Translations under genes and position numbers: made by a program
In this document: one piece after another, positions 28,939 through 37,738 of the stretch
How the letters are laid out: each line of letters begins with the position of its first letter
Position numbering within the stretch: position 1 is the first letter of the stretch
Notes under the pieces: generated by a model
The model's input: only the letters and a program-made list of their open reading frames with translations
What the model was told of the DNA's origin: nothing
Database searches by the model: none
Source of the DNA: Thermosipho atlanticus DSM 15807
GTDB lineage: Bacteria > Thermotogota > Thermotogae > Thermotogales > Fervidobacteriaceae
Length of the DNA stretch: 62,690 nt
NCBI RefSeq assembly: GCF_900129985.1
Contig: NZ_FQXN01000006.1
Coordinates: 1-62,690 of the forward strand
Direction of reading: 5' to 3'

Positions 28939-29559
28939 TTAGTCCTCCTTAAAATCATTTTCAAATTTTTCGAAATCGTTTTCTGGAAAACTAATATCAA
29001 AATACTTTTTTGCTACTTTTTCATCAATTGTAAAATTTTTAAATCCCATTTTAATGACTTTGTTTATATCATCTTTACTTTTCAAACTAGCTACTAGAAA
29101 TTTTTCTGGATATTGAAAAACTTTCAATAAATCTTGAATATAATTACTTGAATATTCGTTTCTTAACATTCTAGAATAATAAATGGCTAAAAAATCTACA
29201 TCCATTTCTAATGCACTAATTATTTGACTATATTCATATATTGCTGTTGCACAAATTTTATAATTTTTTTCTTGAAGTTGTTCAACAAAACTTGTAACTT
29301 TAAAAGGAATCCAGGGTATTTTCACAATGAATTTTTCACTAAGCTTCGGCCTCTCGATCAAATATTCAAAATATTTTTTGTCCTTTAAACTTATTTGGAT
29401 AAAGTGAAGTCCTCTAGTTTTTAACAAAACTTGGATTGCATCATAAAAATTTAAATTATTCTTCTTTAAAATAGTTGGATTGGTTGTTAAGCCTTTGAAA
29501 AAAGAATGCTTATTCACCAAATTAATAGCTTCAGAAGATATTGAATCAATAAAGATCAT
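28939..29559 (-). CDS. Transaldolase / fructose-6-phosphate aldolase-like protein
   Basis: FFKGLTTNPTILKK is the family signature and KFIVKIPWIPF carries the Schiff-base lysine. FLVASLKSKDDI replaces the usual ILAASIR-type block. The 206 residues are close to the short MipB/FSA type, but the sequence is divergent and Lys/Phe-rich. It probably cleaves or transfers a three-carbon unit of a sugar phosphate. The start ATG overlaps the fucU stop (ATGA). Confidence 0.75.
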   Translation of the reverse strand: MIFIDSISSEAINLVNKHSFFKGLTTNPTILKKNNLNFYDAIQVLLKTRGLHFIQISLKDKKYFEYLIERPKLSEKFIVKIPWIPFKVTSFVEQLQEKNYKICATAIYEYSQIISALEMDVDFLAIYYSRMLRNEYSSNYIQDLLKVFQYPEKFLVASLKSKDDINKVIKMGFKNFTIDEKVAKKYFDISFPENDFEKFENDFKED

Positions 29560-29978
29560 TTAATTACAACCCCTTTTTTTAAAATTACATTTGCATACAA
29601 TGCTGTTTCACTTGTGGCAACAATTGCAAAAACATTTTTACATCTTTCGTAAAATTTAAATCTTTCTAAAGGTTCGTAACTATACTTTTCACCAGAACTT
29701 TCTAAAATTTTCACATATTCATTCCAAATTTTCGGCTTTTCCTCTAAACCATTATCCATTAAAAATACATTTGTTTTAACAAACGTATCCAAAGGCAAAA
29801 ACTTCAAAATCGCTTCCATAAGTTCAGGTATTCCTAATCCATCTGCTCGAATAACTTTTTTGTCATATGAATGCGCTGGAAAATTCCCATCAGCGAGTAA
29901 AATTTCATCTCCATGCCCCATTTCCATTAATGTTTTCATTAAATCTGGCGAAATTTGAACAGGAATTTTTTTTAACAT
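29556..29978 (-). CDS. fucU: RbsD/FucU-type mutarotase, probable L-fucose mutarotase
   Basis: It interconverts sugar anomers before the isomerase. The 140-residue protein has the family start LMKTLMEMGHGDEILLADGNFPA with the catalytic His, and ends with CKNVFAIVATSETALYANVILKKG. The start is ATG 29978 behind AGGAGTGATATT; an upstream in-frame codon would run into the permease gene. It follows the ABC permease and overlaps the transaldolase-like gene. Confidence 0.9.
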   Translation of the reverse strand: MLKKIPVQISPDLMKTLMEMGHGDEILLADGNFPAHSYDKKVIRADGLGIPELMEAILKFLPLDTFVKTNVFLMDNGLEEKPKIWNEYVKILESSGEKYSYEPLERFKFYERCKNVFAIVATSETALYANVILKKGVVIK

Positions 29979-29988
29979 AATATCACTC

Positions 29989-30927
29989 CTAATCATTTGA
30001 TTTCTTTTTCCTAAACTGATCGATAGCAACAATCACAACCAAAATTATACCTACAATTATTCTTTGCCAAAAAGGATTTATATTCAGTAAAACTGCTCCA
30101 TTGTAGATTGTTATCATAACAAGTGCTCCAAAAAATGCCCCTAAAGCACTACCTTCTGCACCAAATAAACTCGCTCCACCCAGCACTGCCGCTGCTATTG
30201 CATCCAATTCATATCCAGTACCTGTCGTTGGGACTCCCATCCACAATCTTGTTGTTTCAAGAATTCCGCCAATTCCCCATAAAAAACCTGCCAGAGCATA
30301 TACACCATAAGTTACTATCCGTAAATCCACTCCAGAAAGTCTTGCAGCTTCTGGATTACTCCCTAACGCATAGACATATTTTCCAAATCTAGTTTTTCTA
30401 AGAATTAGTTCCATCACAATTACTGTAATAATTAAAAACCAAAATAAAGTAGGAATTCCCAAAAAATCAGAAGAAGCAAAATTTGCAACACTTCTTGGTA
30501 AACCAAATACGTTGCTTCCTCCTGAGATCAGTAACGTTGCCCCCCTTGCTATCGTCATCATCGCAAGTGTTGCAATAAAAGCGGGAACCCCAAAATCATA
30601 TATTACTATCCCATTTATTAAACCTACTCCCGTAGAAATAATCAAGACAATGAAAATGGCAAGTGAAATTGAAACATGTCCGGCTAACATCTTTGATAAC
30701 ATTATATTCACTAACGCAACAACTGAACCAACTGAAAGATCAATTCCAGCGGTGATTATTACTACCACCATTCCGACTGCCAAAACTCCCTGAATTGCCA
30801 TTTGTCTCATAATATTTCTTATATTAGAATATGTTAAAAAATATTCACTTGAAACAGCAAGAAATATCCATAATGCTATCACAACCAAAAATAGTATCAT
30901 CTGAGTATTAAATTTAACTTTTTTCAC
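29989..30927 (-). CDS. ABC sugar permease (RbsC type)
   Basis: 312 residues with about 9-10 membrane helices. VIITAGIDLSVGSVVALVNI and AAVLGGASLFGAEGSALGAF are RbsC/AraH family blocks. The start GTG overlaps the ATPase stop (GTGA). It forms the channel of the fucose-type importer together with the double-domain ATPase and the binding protein. Confidence 0.94.
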   Translation of the reverse strand: MKKVKFNTQMILFLVVIALWIFLAVSSEYFLTYSNIRNIMRQMAIQGVLAVGMVVVIITAGIDLSVGSVVALVNIMLSKMLAGHVSISLAIFIVLIISTGVGLINGIVIYDFGVPAFIATLAMMTIARGATLLISGGSNVFGLPRSVANFASSDFLGIPTLFWFLIITVIVMELILRKTRFGKYVYALGSNPEAARLSGVDLRIVTYGVYALAGFLWGIGGILETTRLWMGVPTTGTGYELDAIAAAVLGGASLFGAEGSALGAFFGALVMITIYNGAVLLNINPFWQRIIVGIILVVIVAIDQFRKKKSND

Positions 30928-32438
30928 TTTGAATCTACCTCCTCAACAATTGAAGATTTGATTGCATATGCTAAAATTTTCTCTTCATTAAATTCTTCTC
31001 TTGGAATATTGGCAACTATTTTTCCTGAATTCATGACCAAAATCCTATCACAAATTCCCATTAATTCAGGCATATATGAGGAAATAAATAAAATCGAAGC
31101 CCCGTTCTTGGCAAGCTCATTCATTATGGAATATATTTCTTCTTTAGCACCTACATCTATTCCATTAGTTGGCTCATCCATTATAAATACTTTTGCATTA
31201 CTCGCAAGCCATTTTGCAATTACAACTTTTTGTTGATTTCCTCCACTCAAATTCTTAACCGTTTTATAGATATCAGGTGTCTTTATATTTAATTTTTCAA
31301 CAAAATCCTGTGCAATTTGTTTTTCCTTTTTCGAATTAACAAATCCAAACCTTGAAATTTTTCTATAAATAGGTAAATTGATATTTTCTTTAACCGAAAG
31401 TTTTAATGCAAGCCCCTGGTTCCTTCTATCTTCAGGTATAAGTGCTAATTTATTATTAATACCTTTTAAAGTATTGGTTATATACTTCAAACTACCATTA
31501 ATGTAGATATTTCCTCTGTCAATTTTATCTGCTCCAAAAATTGCTCTTACTAATTCTGTTCTACCTGAGCCAACTAATCCGTACAATCCAACTATCTCAC
31601 CTTCAAGGAGATTAAAACTACAGTTTTTGAGTTTTCTATTCTCTAAATTTTCCACTTTTAATATTTCTTTTCCCTTTTTTCTTAATACATAGAAATCTTT
31701 CCTCAATTTTCTTCCTACCATATAAGATATAAGTTCATCTTCATTTGTCTCTTTTATGTCTTTTTCAATTACAAACTGTCCATCTTTCAAGACATAAGCT
31801 TTGTCACATATTTCAAAGATTTCTTCCAACCTGTGCGAAATGTAAATCACCGATACTCCCTCTTTTTTTAATTCTCTAATTATTCGAAATAATTCATCCG
31901 TCTCTTTGCTAGTCAATACAGCTGTAGGTTCATCAAATATTACTATTTTTGCATTCTTTGAAATTGCCCTTCCTATTGCAACTATTCCTTGATGCGCTAC
32001 TGATAGATTTTTAACTTTTTCTCTCGGATCAATTATGTGATCGTATTCTAACTTTTTTAAAACTTCTTTAGCCATTTGGTTTAAAACATTTTCACTAACA
32101 AAACTTAGTTTAGAAGGTAAATCGTTGAGAAAAATGTTTTCTGCCACAGTCAAATGCGGTGCTAAAACGAGATTTTGATATACAGCGGAAATCCCTAATT
32201 TTTCTGAAATTATTGGAGTCATCCTTTCTATTCTTTTTCCAAAAATATAAATCTCTCCCTCATCAGCAAAATAGGCTCCTGTAAGTATTTTTATTAATGT
32301 GGATTTTCCCGCTCCATTTTCTCCTATTAAAGCTTTTATTTCTCCTCTCTCTAATCTGAAATCCACATTTTTTAATGCTTGAACACCTGGGAAATATTTA
32401 GAAATACCTTTTAATTCTATAGCATAAATATTTTGCAC
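30924..32438 (-). CDS. Sugar ABC transporter ATPase, two domains (RbsA/MglA type)
   Basis: 504 residues with two nucleotide-binding domains. The first has Walker A GENGAGKSTLIK, a weak signature NLSVAHQGIV and Walker B IVIFDEPTAVL. The second has a degenerate GLVGSGRTELVR loop, an LSGGNQQKVV signature and FIMDEPTNGID. This asymmetry is normal for the family. The start is GTG 32438 behind GGGGGTG; the longer frame would run through the terminator hairpin. The hairpin between this gene and the binding-protein gene probably reduces its expression. Confidence 0.93.
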   Translation of the reverse strand: MQNIYAIELKGISKYFPGVQALKNVDFRLERGEIKALIGENGAGKSTLIKILTGAYFADEGEIYIFGKRIERMTPIISEKLGISAVYQNLVLAPHLTVAENIFLNDLPSKLSFVSENVLNQMAKEVLKKLEYDHIIDPREKVKNLSVAHQGIVAIGRAISKNAKIVIFDEPTAVLTSKETDELFRIIRELKKEGVSVIYISHRLEEIFEICDKAYVLKDGQFVIEKDIKETNEDELISYMVGRKLRKDFYVLRKKGKEILKVENLENRKLKNCSFNLLEGEIVGLYGLVGSGRTELVRAIFGADKIDRGNIYINGSLKYITNTLKGINNKLALIPEDRRNQGLALKLSVKENINLPIYRKISRFGFVNSKKEKQIAQDFVEKLNIKTPDIYKTVKNLSGGNQQKVVIAKWLASNAKVFIMDEPTNGIDVGAKEEIYSIMNELAKNGASILFISSYMPELMGICDRILVMNSGKIVANIPREEFNEEKILAYAIKSSIVEEVDSK

Positions 32439-32453
32439 ATCTTCACCCCCATT

Positions 32454-32479
32454 AAAAAAGGGGGAGGGCACCTCCCCCT
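32454..32479 (-). terminator. Attenuating terminator between binding protein and ATPase
   Basis: AGGGGGAGG pairs with CCTCCCCCT around GCA; on the minus strand TTTTTT follows. It lies inside the operon, so it probably lets through only part of the transcription. Confidence 0.8.
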
Positions 32480-32496
32480 AAATGATTTTATTTACA

Positions 32497-33489
32497 TTAC
32501 CAATCTTTATGATAATTAATAGGATCTAATACTTCATCTGCCGCTCCTGATTTAAGCATCTCAGGAGTTACAACTACTATTCCTGTATCAATATTTTTTC
32601 CAAGTGGGACACCATTTCTTGCCATAATTGCATATGCGACACCGGCATACCCCATTATCCAAGGTCTTTGTACCAGAATGGCATCAAGATATCCATTTTT
32701 TAACCCCCAAACTTCTTGAGCACCACTGTCTACTGCCACTGTTGCTAAATCTTTTCTTCCCATCATATCTAATGCTCTAACCATTTCATCACCTGTATAC
32801 TGGTTACTTGCATAAATTCCATCTAAATTTGGAAAGGCAGTCAATAAATCTTGTGTGATCCCTATTGTATTTCCTTGCTTTCCTTGTGCATCTCTAACCG
32901 CAACAAGTTTAATTTTCGGATATTTCTCCTTCAATCTATCAATGAAACCAGCTTTCCTTTGTTCTAGTGAACCAACACCTGACATGAAAGTAATAAGTGC
33001 AACTTCACCCTTAGGCTCACCATTTTTTTCAGCTAGCAGTTCTGCCATTTTATCTGCAGCAGCTTGACCTATTTTATAATTATTTGAAGCAAGAAAACTT
33101 ACATACATATCGGTATTAGCTGCTGAATCTATGATTATTACTGGTATCCCCATTTTCATAGCATGTTCAATACCTGGAACTAAAGCATCTGCAACAGTTG
33201 GAGCAATTACAATCGCATCTGGATGAGTTGAGATTGCTGTTTCCAAAATTGCTACTTGTTTTGAAACATCTGCTTCGGTTGTAGGCTCCTGGTGAATCAA
33301 AGTTACTCCAAAATGTTTAGCAGCTTTTTCTGCTCCATTTAAAACTATCTGCCAATATTCCGATTCACTTGCTTTCACTATGAAAAACACTTTCATCTGT
33401 TTTGTCGAAACAGCCTTTTCAGCAAATACATTCAAAGACATTGAAATAACAAATAAACCTAAAAATACCAACAACAAAATCTTTTTCAT
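32497..33489 (-). CDS. Sugar-binding protein of ABC transporter (RbsB type)
   Basis: A 330-residue secreted protein with a signal peptide (~1-23, ending VFA). The body is a type I periplasmic binding fold: KVFFIVKASESEYWQIVLNGAE, GIPVIIIDSAA and GIYASNQYTGDEMV. Its sugar is not readable. Its place between fucI and the ATPase suggests L-fucose or a similar 6-deoxy sugar. An inverted repeat lies just before its ribosome site, and a terminator lies after it. Confidence 0.93.
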   Translation of the reverse strand: MKKILLLVFLGLFVISMSLNVFAEKAVSTKQMKVFFIVKASESEYWQIVLNGAEKAAKHFGVTLIHQEPTTEADVSKQVAILETAISTHPDAIVIAPTVADALVPGIEHAMKMGIPVIIIDSAANTDMYVSFLASNNYKIGQAAADKMAELLAEKNGEPKGEVALITFMSGVGSLEQRKAGFIDRLKEKYPKIKLVAVRDAQGKQGNTIGITQDLLTAFPNLDGIYASNQYTGDEMVRALDMMGRKDLATVAVDSGAQEVWGLKNGYLDAILVQRPWIMGYAGVAYAIMARNGVPLGKNIDTGIVVVTPEMLKSGAADEVLDPINYHKDW

Positions 33490-33510
33490 AATTTCCCCAC
33501 CTCCTGGTTA

Positions 33511-33530
33511 TTTTTGGGGTTCACCCCAAA
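33511..33530 (-). other. mRNA hairpin before the binding-protein gene
   Basis: TTTGGGGT and ACCCCAAA pair around a two-base centre, right after the lacI stop and before the ribosome site CAGGAGGTGG. There is no T-run. It may be a processing or stability element rather than a terminator. Confidence 0.45.
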
Positions 33531-34601
33531 TCATAATTTTTGCACGGAGTTTCTTATTATTAATTCCGTATTTAAAACTATATTTTGTGGGATAACATCT
33601 TCACCATCCAACCTTCCCATCATAATAGTTGCTGCATTTTTACCAATTAAAAGTACAGGTTGTTTTATTGTTGTTATTGGTACCTCATATAATTCATTTT
33701 CTATATTGTCATCAAATGCAATTAATGATAAATCAGAAGGAATTTTTCTGTTATATCTTTTTGCAGCTTTCAAAATTTGTTGAGTAATATAATGATTGGT
33801 TGCAATAATCGCAGTTGGACCTGTTTTATCAAAAATTGCTTTCAACCTTTTCATGTTTTCTCTTTCATTATTTGAAAGGACAATAATCCATTCGTTTTTA
33901 TATTTCACGTTAAACAAATTACAACCATCGATAAAACCTTTATATCTTTCTTTTAGTGTATAAACCATTGGCTCAATCAAGCAAAGACCAAGGTTTTTGT
34001 GCCCCATATCTCTGACTAAATATTTAATTGCACTTACAATCGCATGATAGTTATTAATAGTTACTGTATCAAATTCACTTTCAGCCTCTTCAATTTTTCT
34101 ATCGTATAAAACCACAGGTATTCCACTTTTCTTTATACGTCTTAAAAGATTTAAATTATTTTTATTATTCTTTCCAATTGTTGGTGCTATAATAATTCCA
34201 TCAACTCCATGTTCTAAAAACCACTTTAAATATGTCTTTTCTTTTTCTAAATCTTCGTTAGAAGTCGCAAGCAACATTTTGTATTTTCTTGGAAAAAATA
34301 TTTTTTCAACCCCATCCAAAAAATCCAAGAAAAATGGATTTTTTATGTCAGACAAAATTATTCCAATTGTCATGGTTTTTTTTGTCCTTAAAGACTTTGC
34401 TTGAAACGATAAAATATATCCTAATTCTTCTGCCTTTTCTTTTATTTTTTTCTTTAATTCAAGATTTACTCCAGGTTTATCATTCAAAGCTCTGGAAACC
34501 GTTGAAGGATTTACTCCTAATTCCTTGGCAATATCTTTAATAGTTATTCTTCTTTTTATAATCTCACCCCTTTTTTCAAAGTTATAAAACAGTGTAATCA
34601 A
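33531..34601 (-). CDS. LacI-family regulator of the fucose operon
   Basis: The helix-turn-helix RITIKDIAKELGVNPSTVSRALNDKPG is at the N-terminus, followed by the effector domain (IGIILSDIKNPFFLDFLDG, LIAFDDN, ITTIKQPVLLIG). It lies between fucI and the binding-protein gene, so it is autoregulated with the operon. The start is unclear. A TTG at 34601 lies inside the end of fucI. The best ribosome site (AAGGGGTGAG, about 34564-34573) stands instead before ATT-ATA-AAA codons, giving IKRRITIKDIAK. A rare ATT or ATA start is therefore possible. Confidence 0.88.
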   Translation of the reverse strand: MITLFYNFEKRGEIIKRRITIKDIAKELGVNPSTVSRALNDKPGVNLELKKKIKEKAEELGYILSFQAKSLRTKKTMTIGIILSDIKNPFFLDFLDGVEKIFFPRKYKMLLATSNEDLEKEKTYLKWFLEHGVDGIIIAPTIGKNNKNNLNLLRRIKKSGIPVVLYDRKIEEAESEFDTVTINNYHAIVSAIKYLVRDMGHKNLGLCLIEPMVYTLKERYKGFIDGCNLFNVKYKNEWIIVLSNNERENMKRLKAIFDKTGPTAIIATNHYITQQILKAAKRYNRKIPSDLSLIAFDDNIENELYEVPITTIKQPVLLIGKNAATIMMGRLDGEDVIPQNIVLNTELIIRNSVQKL

Positions 34602-35994
34602 TATTCTTCATTGTACAGAACTTTATTAATTCATCCATATAATCTCCATAAACACCATGAGTATGATTGCAGGGATAAAGTTCTAAAAATCTTTCTTTTG
34701 ATGTATGTAGTTTCACATAAACATGCGGCCATTCTTCTTGGACTTCTTTGGATAATTTCTCTTTAAGTTCTTCACTTATATCAACAACTTCTCCCTTAAA
34801 AATTGTCATATGATATTTTCCATTTTTCCTGGTTAATCTTGCAAAAGTCATTTCACCGGGTGCTGCAAAGTGTTTCACTGCTGCACCACCTGCCGGGAAG
34901 TAAAAAGTCTCAGGATAGAAAACAACATTTTTCAAATTTTCTTTTGGATTCTTTGATCTTGCCGCAAAATATGTAGCATGAGTTCCAGAATTACACAGAT
35001 CAAGCAATCCTTCATTTTCAAAATAATGTCTTACATCTGCAAATAACACTGGTTCACCAGAAATATGTTTTAAAATTTCCATTGTAAGTGCCCCATCCAT
35101 ATCTGTTTCAGTAGCAGCAACAATAGGATCCTTGGGACCATCCCAATCGTACGGATCGTTTAAGAAAGCTTCTGCAACATCTAAAGTAGCATAATTATTT
35201 GTCATTTCTGGTTGACCTTTAAACCCTACAAAATCTAGTTCATATTCATCTATTAACTCTCTTGCCGCATAATACAATGCTATTTGTTTTTCAAATTTTT
35301 CCGGAGTCAATTGTTTACCATCATATAGTACATTAGAATACTGTTCAAGCCACTCTCTAGCTTTTGTTACTTTGTTTTTATCAACTTTTTCCGCTCTAAG
35401 TACCAATTCGTATTGGTCAATTTGCTCAACATCTATTCCAAACTCTTTCATCCATTGATCTCCATTTGCTGCAGCTGTATACATACCCATTGGCCTTCCA
35501 CCAAATTGACCATATCGTTCCCCTTTCAATCTATTCACCGCTGAAGCAGCCCTTACAAATTTTAAAACTTTCTCGATTACTTCCTCATTTTCAGGTTCGC
35601 CGTATACTCTAAAAGGATATTTACCTATTTGTTCCAACGCTCCAGCTGCCGCTAATAATCCAACCATACCTGGATATTTTGGATTTATCTGCCCATATAA
35701 CAAATATGGACCAGGTGCATATAAAGAAGCTATAACTGTAAGATGCGGCCAACACCAAATAGAATAATTAAATATAGTTGCCTCTACTTCTGCCTTCATC
35801 AGTTCCTTACCCGCTTTTTTAGCTAAAGAAGGCTTCCAAACGATTTCACTTGCTTTTACTACCTCAACCTCTCCCGTTGCTTCTAAAGCCTTAATCAACC
35901 TCTCTTCAAATTTTTTATTCATATTCAGTAATTCTTCATGCACAAATTTCCTTCCGTCTGAAAACGTTATTATTCCTACTCTTTTCTTTTTCAT
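34582..35994 (-). CDS. fucI: L-fucose isomerase-type enzyme
   Basis: It should interconvert L-fucose and L-fuculose with a divalent metal. The protein is 470 residues. GFKGQPEMTNNYAT, VAATETDMDGALTMEIL and FADVRHYFENEGLLDLCNSG are the conserved blocks holding metal-binding acidic residues, as in the fucose/arabinose isomerase C-terminal family. The related L-arabinose isomerase-like proteins cannot be fully excluded. The start is ATG 35994 behind GGAGGGG; a longer frame has no ribosome site. It is the first gene of a ten-gene operon with a LacI operator 27 bases upstream. Confidence 0.85.
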   Translation of the reverse strand: MKKKRVGIITFSDGRKFVHEELLNMNKKFEERLIKALEATGEVEVVKASEIVWKPSLAKKAGKELMKAEVEATIFNYSIWCWPHLTVIASLYAPGPYLLYGQINPKYPGMVGLLAAAGALEQIGKYPFRVYGEPENEEVIEKVLKFVRAASAVNRLKGERYGQFGGRPMGMYTAAANGDQWMKEFGIDVEQIDQYELVLRAEKVDKNKVTKAREWLEQYSNVLYDGKQLTPEKFEKQIALYYAARELIDEYELDFVGFKGQPEMTNNYATLDVAEAFLNDPYDWDGPKDPIVAATETDMDGALTMEILKHISGEPVLFADVRHYFENEGLLDLCNSGTHATYFAARSKNPKENLKNVVFYPETFYFPAGGAAVKHFAAPGEMTFARLTRKNGKYHMTIFKGEVVDISEELKEKLSKEVQEEWPHVYVKLHTSKERFLELYPCNHTHGVYGDYMDELIKFCTMKNIDYTVL

Positions 35995-36020
35995 TTTATC
36001 CCCTCCAATGCAATATATCG

Positions 36021-36032
36021 GCAATCGTTTGC
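36021..36032. promoter_or_regulatory. LacI-family operator before the fucose operon
   Basis: GCAATCGTTTGC differs by one base from the perfect GCAAACGTTTGC sites at 24828 and 37296. It lies just upstream of the fucI ribosome site. Confidence 0.65.
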
Positions 36033-36185
36033 AGTCATTTTTCAGTATACCAGATTTTACATTCGAAATTTAAATTCAAAAATCCACAAACTCACACTCC
36101 TGTATCGCAATATTTTCAATAAGCGCAATAATACTTTGAATTTTTCATGTTTTTATTGTTTTTTCTAAGTTATAATAATATCCAT

Positions 36186-36207
36186 AAAAAAAGCCCTCTT
36201 AAGAGGG
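36186..36207 (-). terminator. Rho-independent terminator after the second aldolase gene
   Basis: CCCTCTTAAGAGGG hairpin, followed on the minus strand by GCTTTTTTT. It separates the dapA-type gene from the fucose operon. Confidence 0.75.
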
Positions 36208-36222
36208 ATTTAAAAAAACTGT

Positions 36223-36269
36223 TTAACAGATTTTTTTAATATCATCCTGTACATCAAGAAAATAATTTA
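36223..36269 (-). pseudogene. Duplicated 3' end of ndk
   Basis: Read on the minus strand it gives NYFLDVQDDIKKIC and a stop. The first ten residues equal the last ten of the ndk product. At DNA level 22 bases are identical (36248-36269 against 39775-39796), followed by silent differences. The stop codon of the dapA-type gene is built into its beginning. It marks a recombination border. Confidence 0.75.
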
Positions 36270-37196
36270 TTCTAATTCACTGTAGGCCTTTCTGGCTTTT
36301 TCTAAAATTTCTTTTATAAAGTTTCTATCTTCTTCCGAGTAAGTTAAAAGCGGCAACCGAGTTCTTGACACAGGTAACCCACTTTCTATTTCCAAAGCCA
36401 TTTTTACTCCTGGAGTTGGATTGACACGAGTGTCTGAGATACCAAAAAAGCTTTTAAATACATCATAAAGCAGTTGAAATAATTTTATTGACCTTTCCGT
36501 TTTACCAGTTAAAAATGAATCAATCATATCCCTAATTATATCACCAACAACATGCGCCCCACCACTAACCACCCCAACTCCTCCTTGAGATAAAACTTGT
36601 AACACCATTACATCGTCACCTGAATATACAGATAACCTTCCCTTGGATTTTTTAATAAATTCAGACGTTTGAAGAGGATTTAAACCTGCTTCATCCTTCA
36701 CTGCTACTATATTGTCTATTTCAGATAACCTTCCAACTGTTTCAGGTGCAATACTCATATTTACAAACAAAGGAATGTTATAAATAATCAAAGGCAACGA
36801 TGTTTTTTTTGCGATTTCTTTAAAATGCTGATAAATTCCTTCTTGTGTTGGATGACAATAATACGGCACCACTATCATTGCTGCATCATATCCTAATTTT
36901 TCAGCTTCTTTCGTTAATTCTATTGTTTCTTTTGTTGTTACTGCCCCTGTTCCTGCAATTAATGGTACTTTGTCACCAACTTCATCTTTTATTTCTTCAA
37001 AAAGTTTAACCCTTTCTTCAAAAGAAATAGAGTGAAATTCTCCAGTTGTACCTGCTACAATCAAAGTATCACAATAATTTTTTTCCACTAAATAACTCGC
37101 AACTTTTCTAGCAATCTCATAATTAACGGAAAAATCTTCGTTAAAAGGAGTAATCATAGGCAAAAGAATTCTACCAAACTTCTTTACTATATCCAT
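36267..37196 (-). CDS. DapA-family lyase/aldolase, second copy
   Basis: A 309-residue class I aldolase with the Tyr (IIYNIPLFVNMS) and Schiff-base Lys (IVAVKDEAGLN) in place and a GTTGEFHS loop. It is related to 21025-21930 but clearly different. Beside the broken TRAP genes it was probably part of a keto-acid or sugar-acid pathway, although lysine biosynthesis cannot be excluded. A perfect LacI-type operator stands 100 bases before the start. The reading frame is intact although the neighbouring transporter is decayed, so the enzyme may still be used. Confidence 0.87.
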   Translation of the reverse strand: MDIVKKFGRILLPMITPFNEDFSVNYEIARKVASYLVEKNYCDTLIVAGTTGEFHSISFEERVKLFEEIKDEVGDKVPLIAGTGAVTTKETIELTKEAEKLGYDAAMIVVPYYCHPTQEGIYQHFKEIAKKTSLPLIIYNIPLFVNMSIAPETVGRLSEIDNIVAVKDEAGLNPLQTSEFIKKSKGRLSVYSGDDVMVLQVLSQGGVGVVSGGAHVVGDIIRDMIDSFLTGKTERSIKLFQLLYDVFKSFFGISDTRVNPTPGVKMALEIESGLPVSRTRLPLLTYSEEDRNFIKEILEKARKAYSELE

Positions 37197-37295
37197 AAAA
37201 ATACCTCCTCTTGTACAATTTAAAAACTAACTTCAAAACCTAAATTATGCTCTTAGAATTTTTTGGAATTTTACTAATACTGACACAACATAATA

Positions 37296-37307
37296 GCAAA
37301 CGTTTGC
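37296..37307. promoter_or_regulatory. LacI-family operator before the second aldolase
   Basis: GCAAACGTTTGC, perfect palindrome, identical to 24828-24839. It lies between the aldolase gene and the broken divergent TRAP genes. Confidence 0.75.
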
Positions 37308-37738
37308 ATGAAAACTAGTATACCAGAATTACTTAACCTAAATAAAATCTTTCCGCGACTGTTTTTTTGGATGTTTTTAGATATTATCACCAAAAATTGA
37401 AATAATTCTTTTGCTTATTCAATATATCGCAATATCACATTCCCATACAAGCGATTCAAAACTAAAACAATTATTAAGAAAGAAAATTTTAAATATTTAA
37501 TAATAAGATTCCAACGTTGGCTGTAATTTACTCTTATTATCTTTGTTGACATAATAAAAAATCTACTATATTACCAATAACACAAAGTTTGCATATAGAT
37601 TTCCGAGATTTAATTAGACTATCAATACTTTATTTGAACTTTTAAATAAAAACAACAATTTTGAATTATTTGGCCATATTTTTAAATGTTTTTTAAAAGC
37701 AAATTTTCTTAAACCCTACGTTTATTTTTATTACTTTT
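37308..37738. other. Intergenic region, no gene seen
   Basis: AT-rich and full of stops. It should have held the promoter and the 5' part, including the signal peptide, of the dctP pseudogene, but neither is recognisable. Confidence 0.4.
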
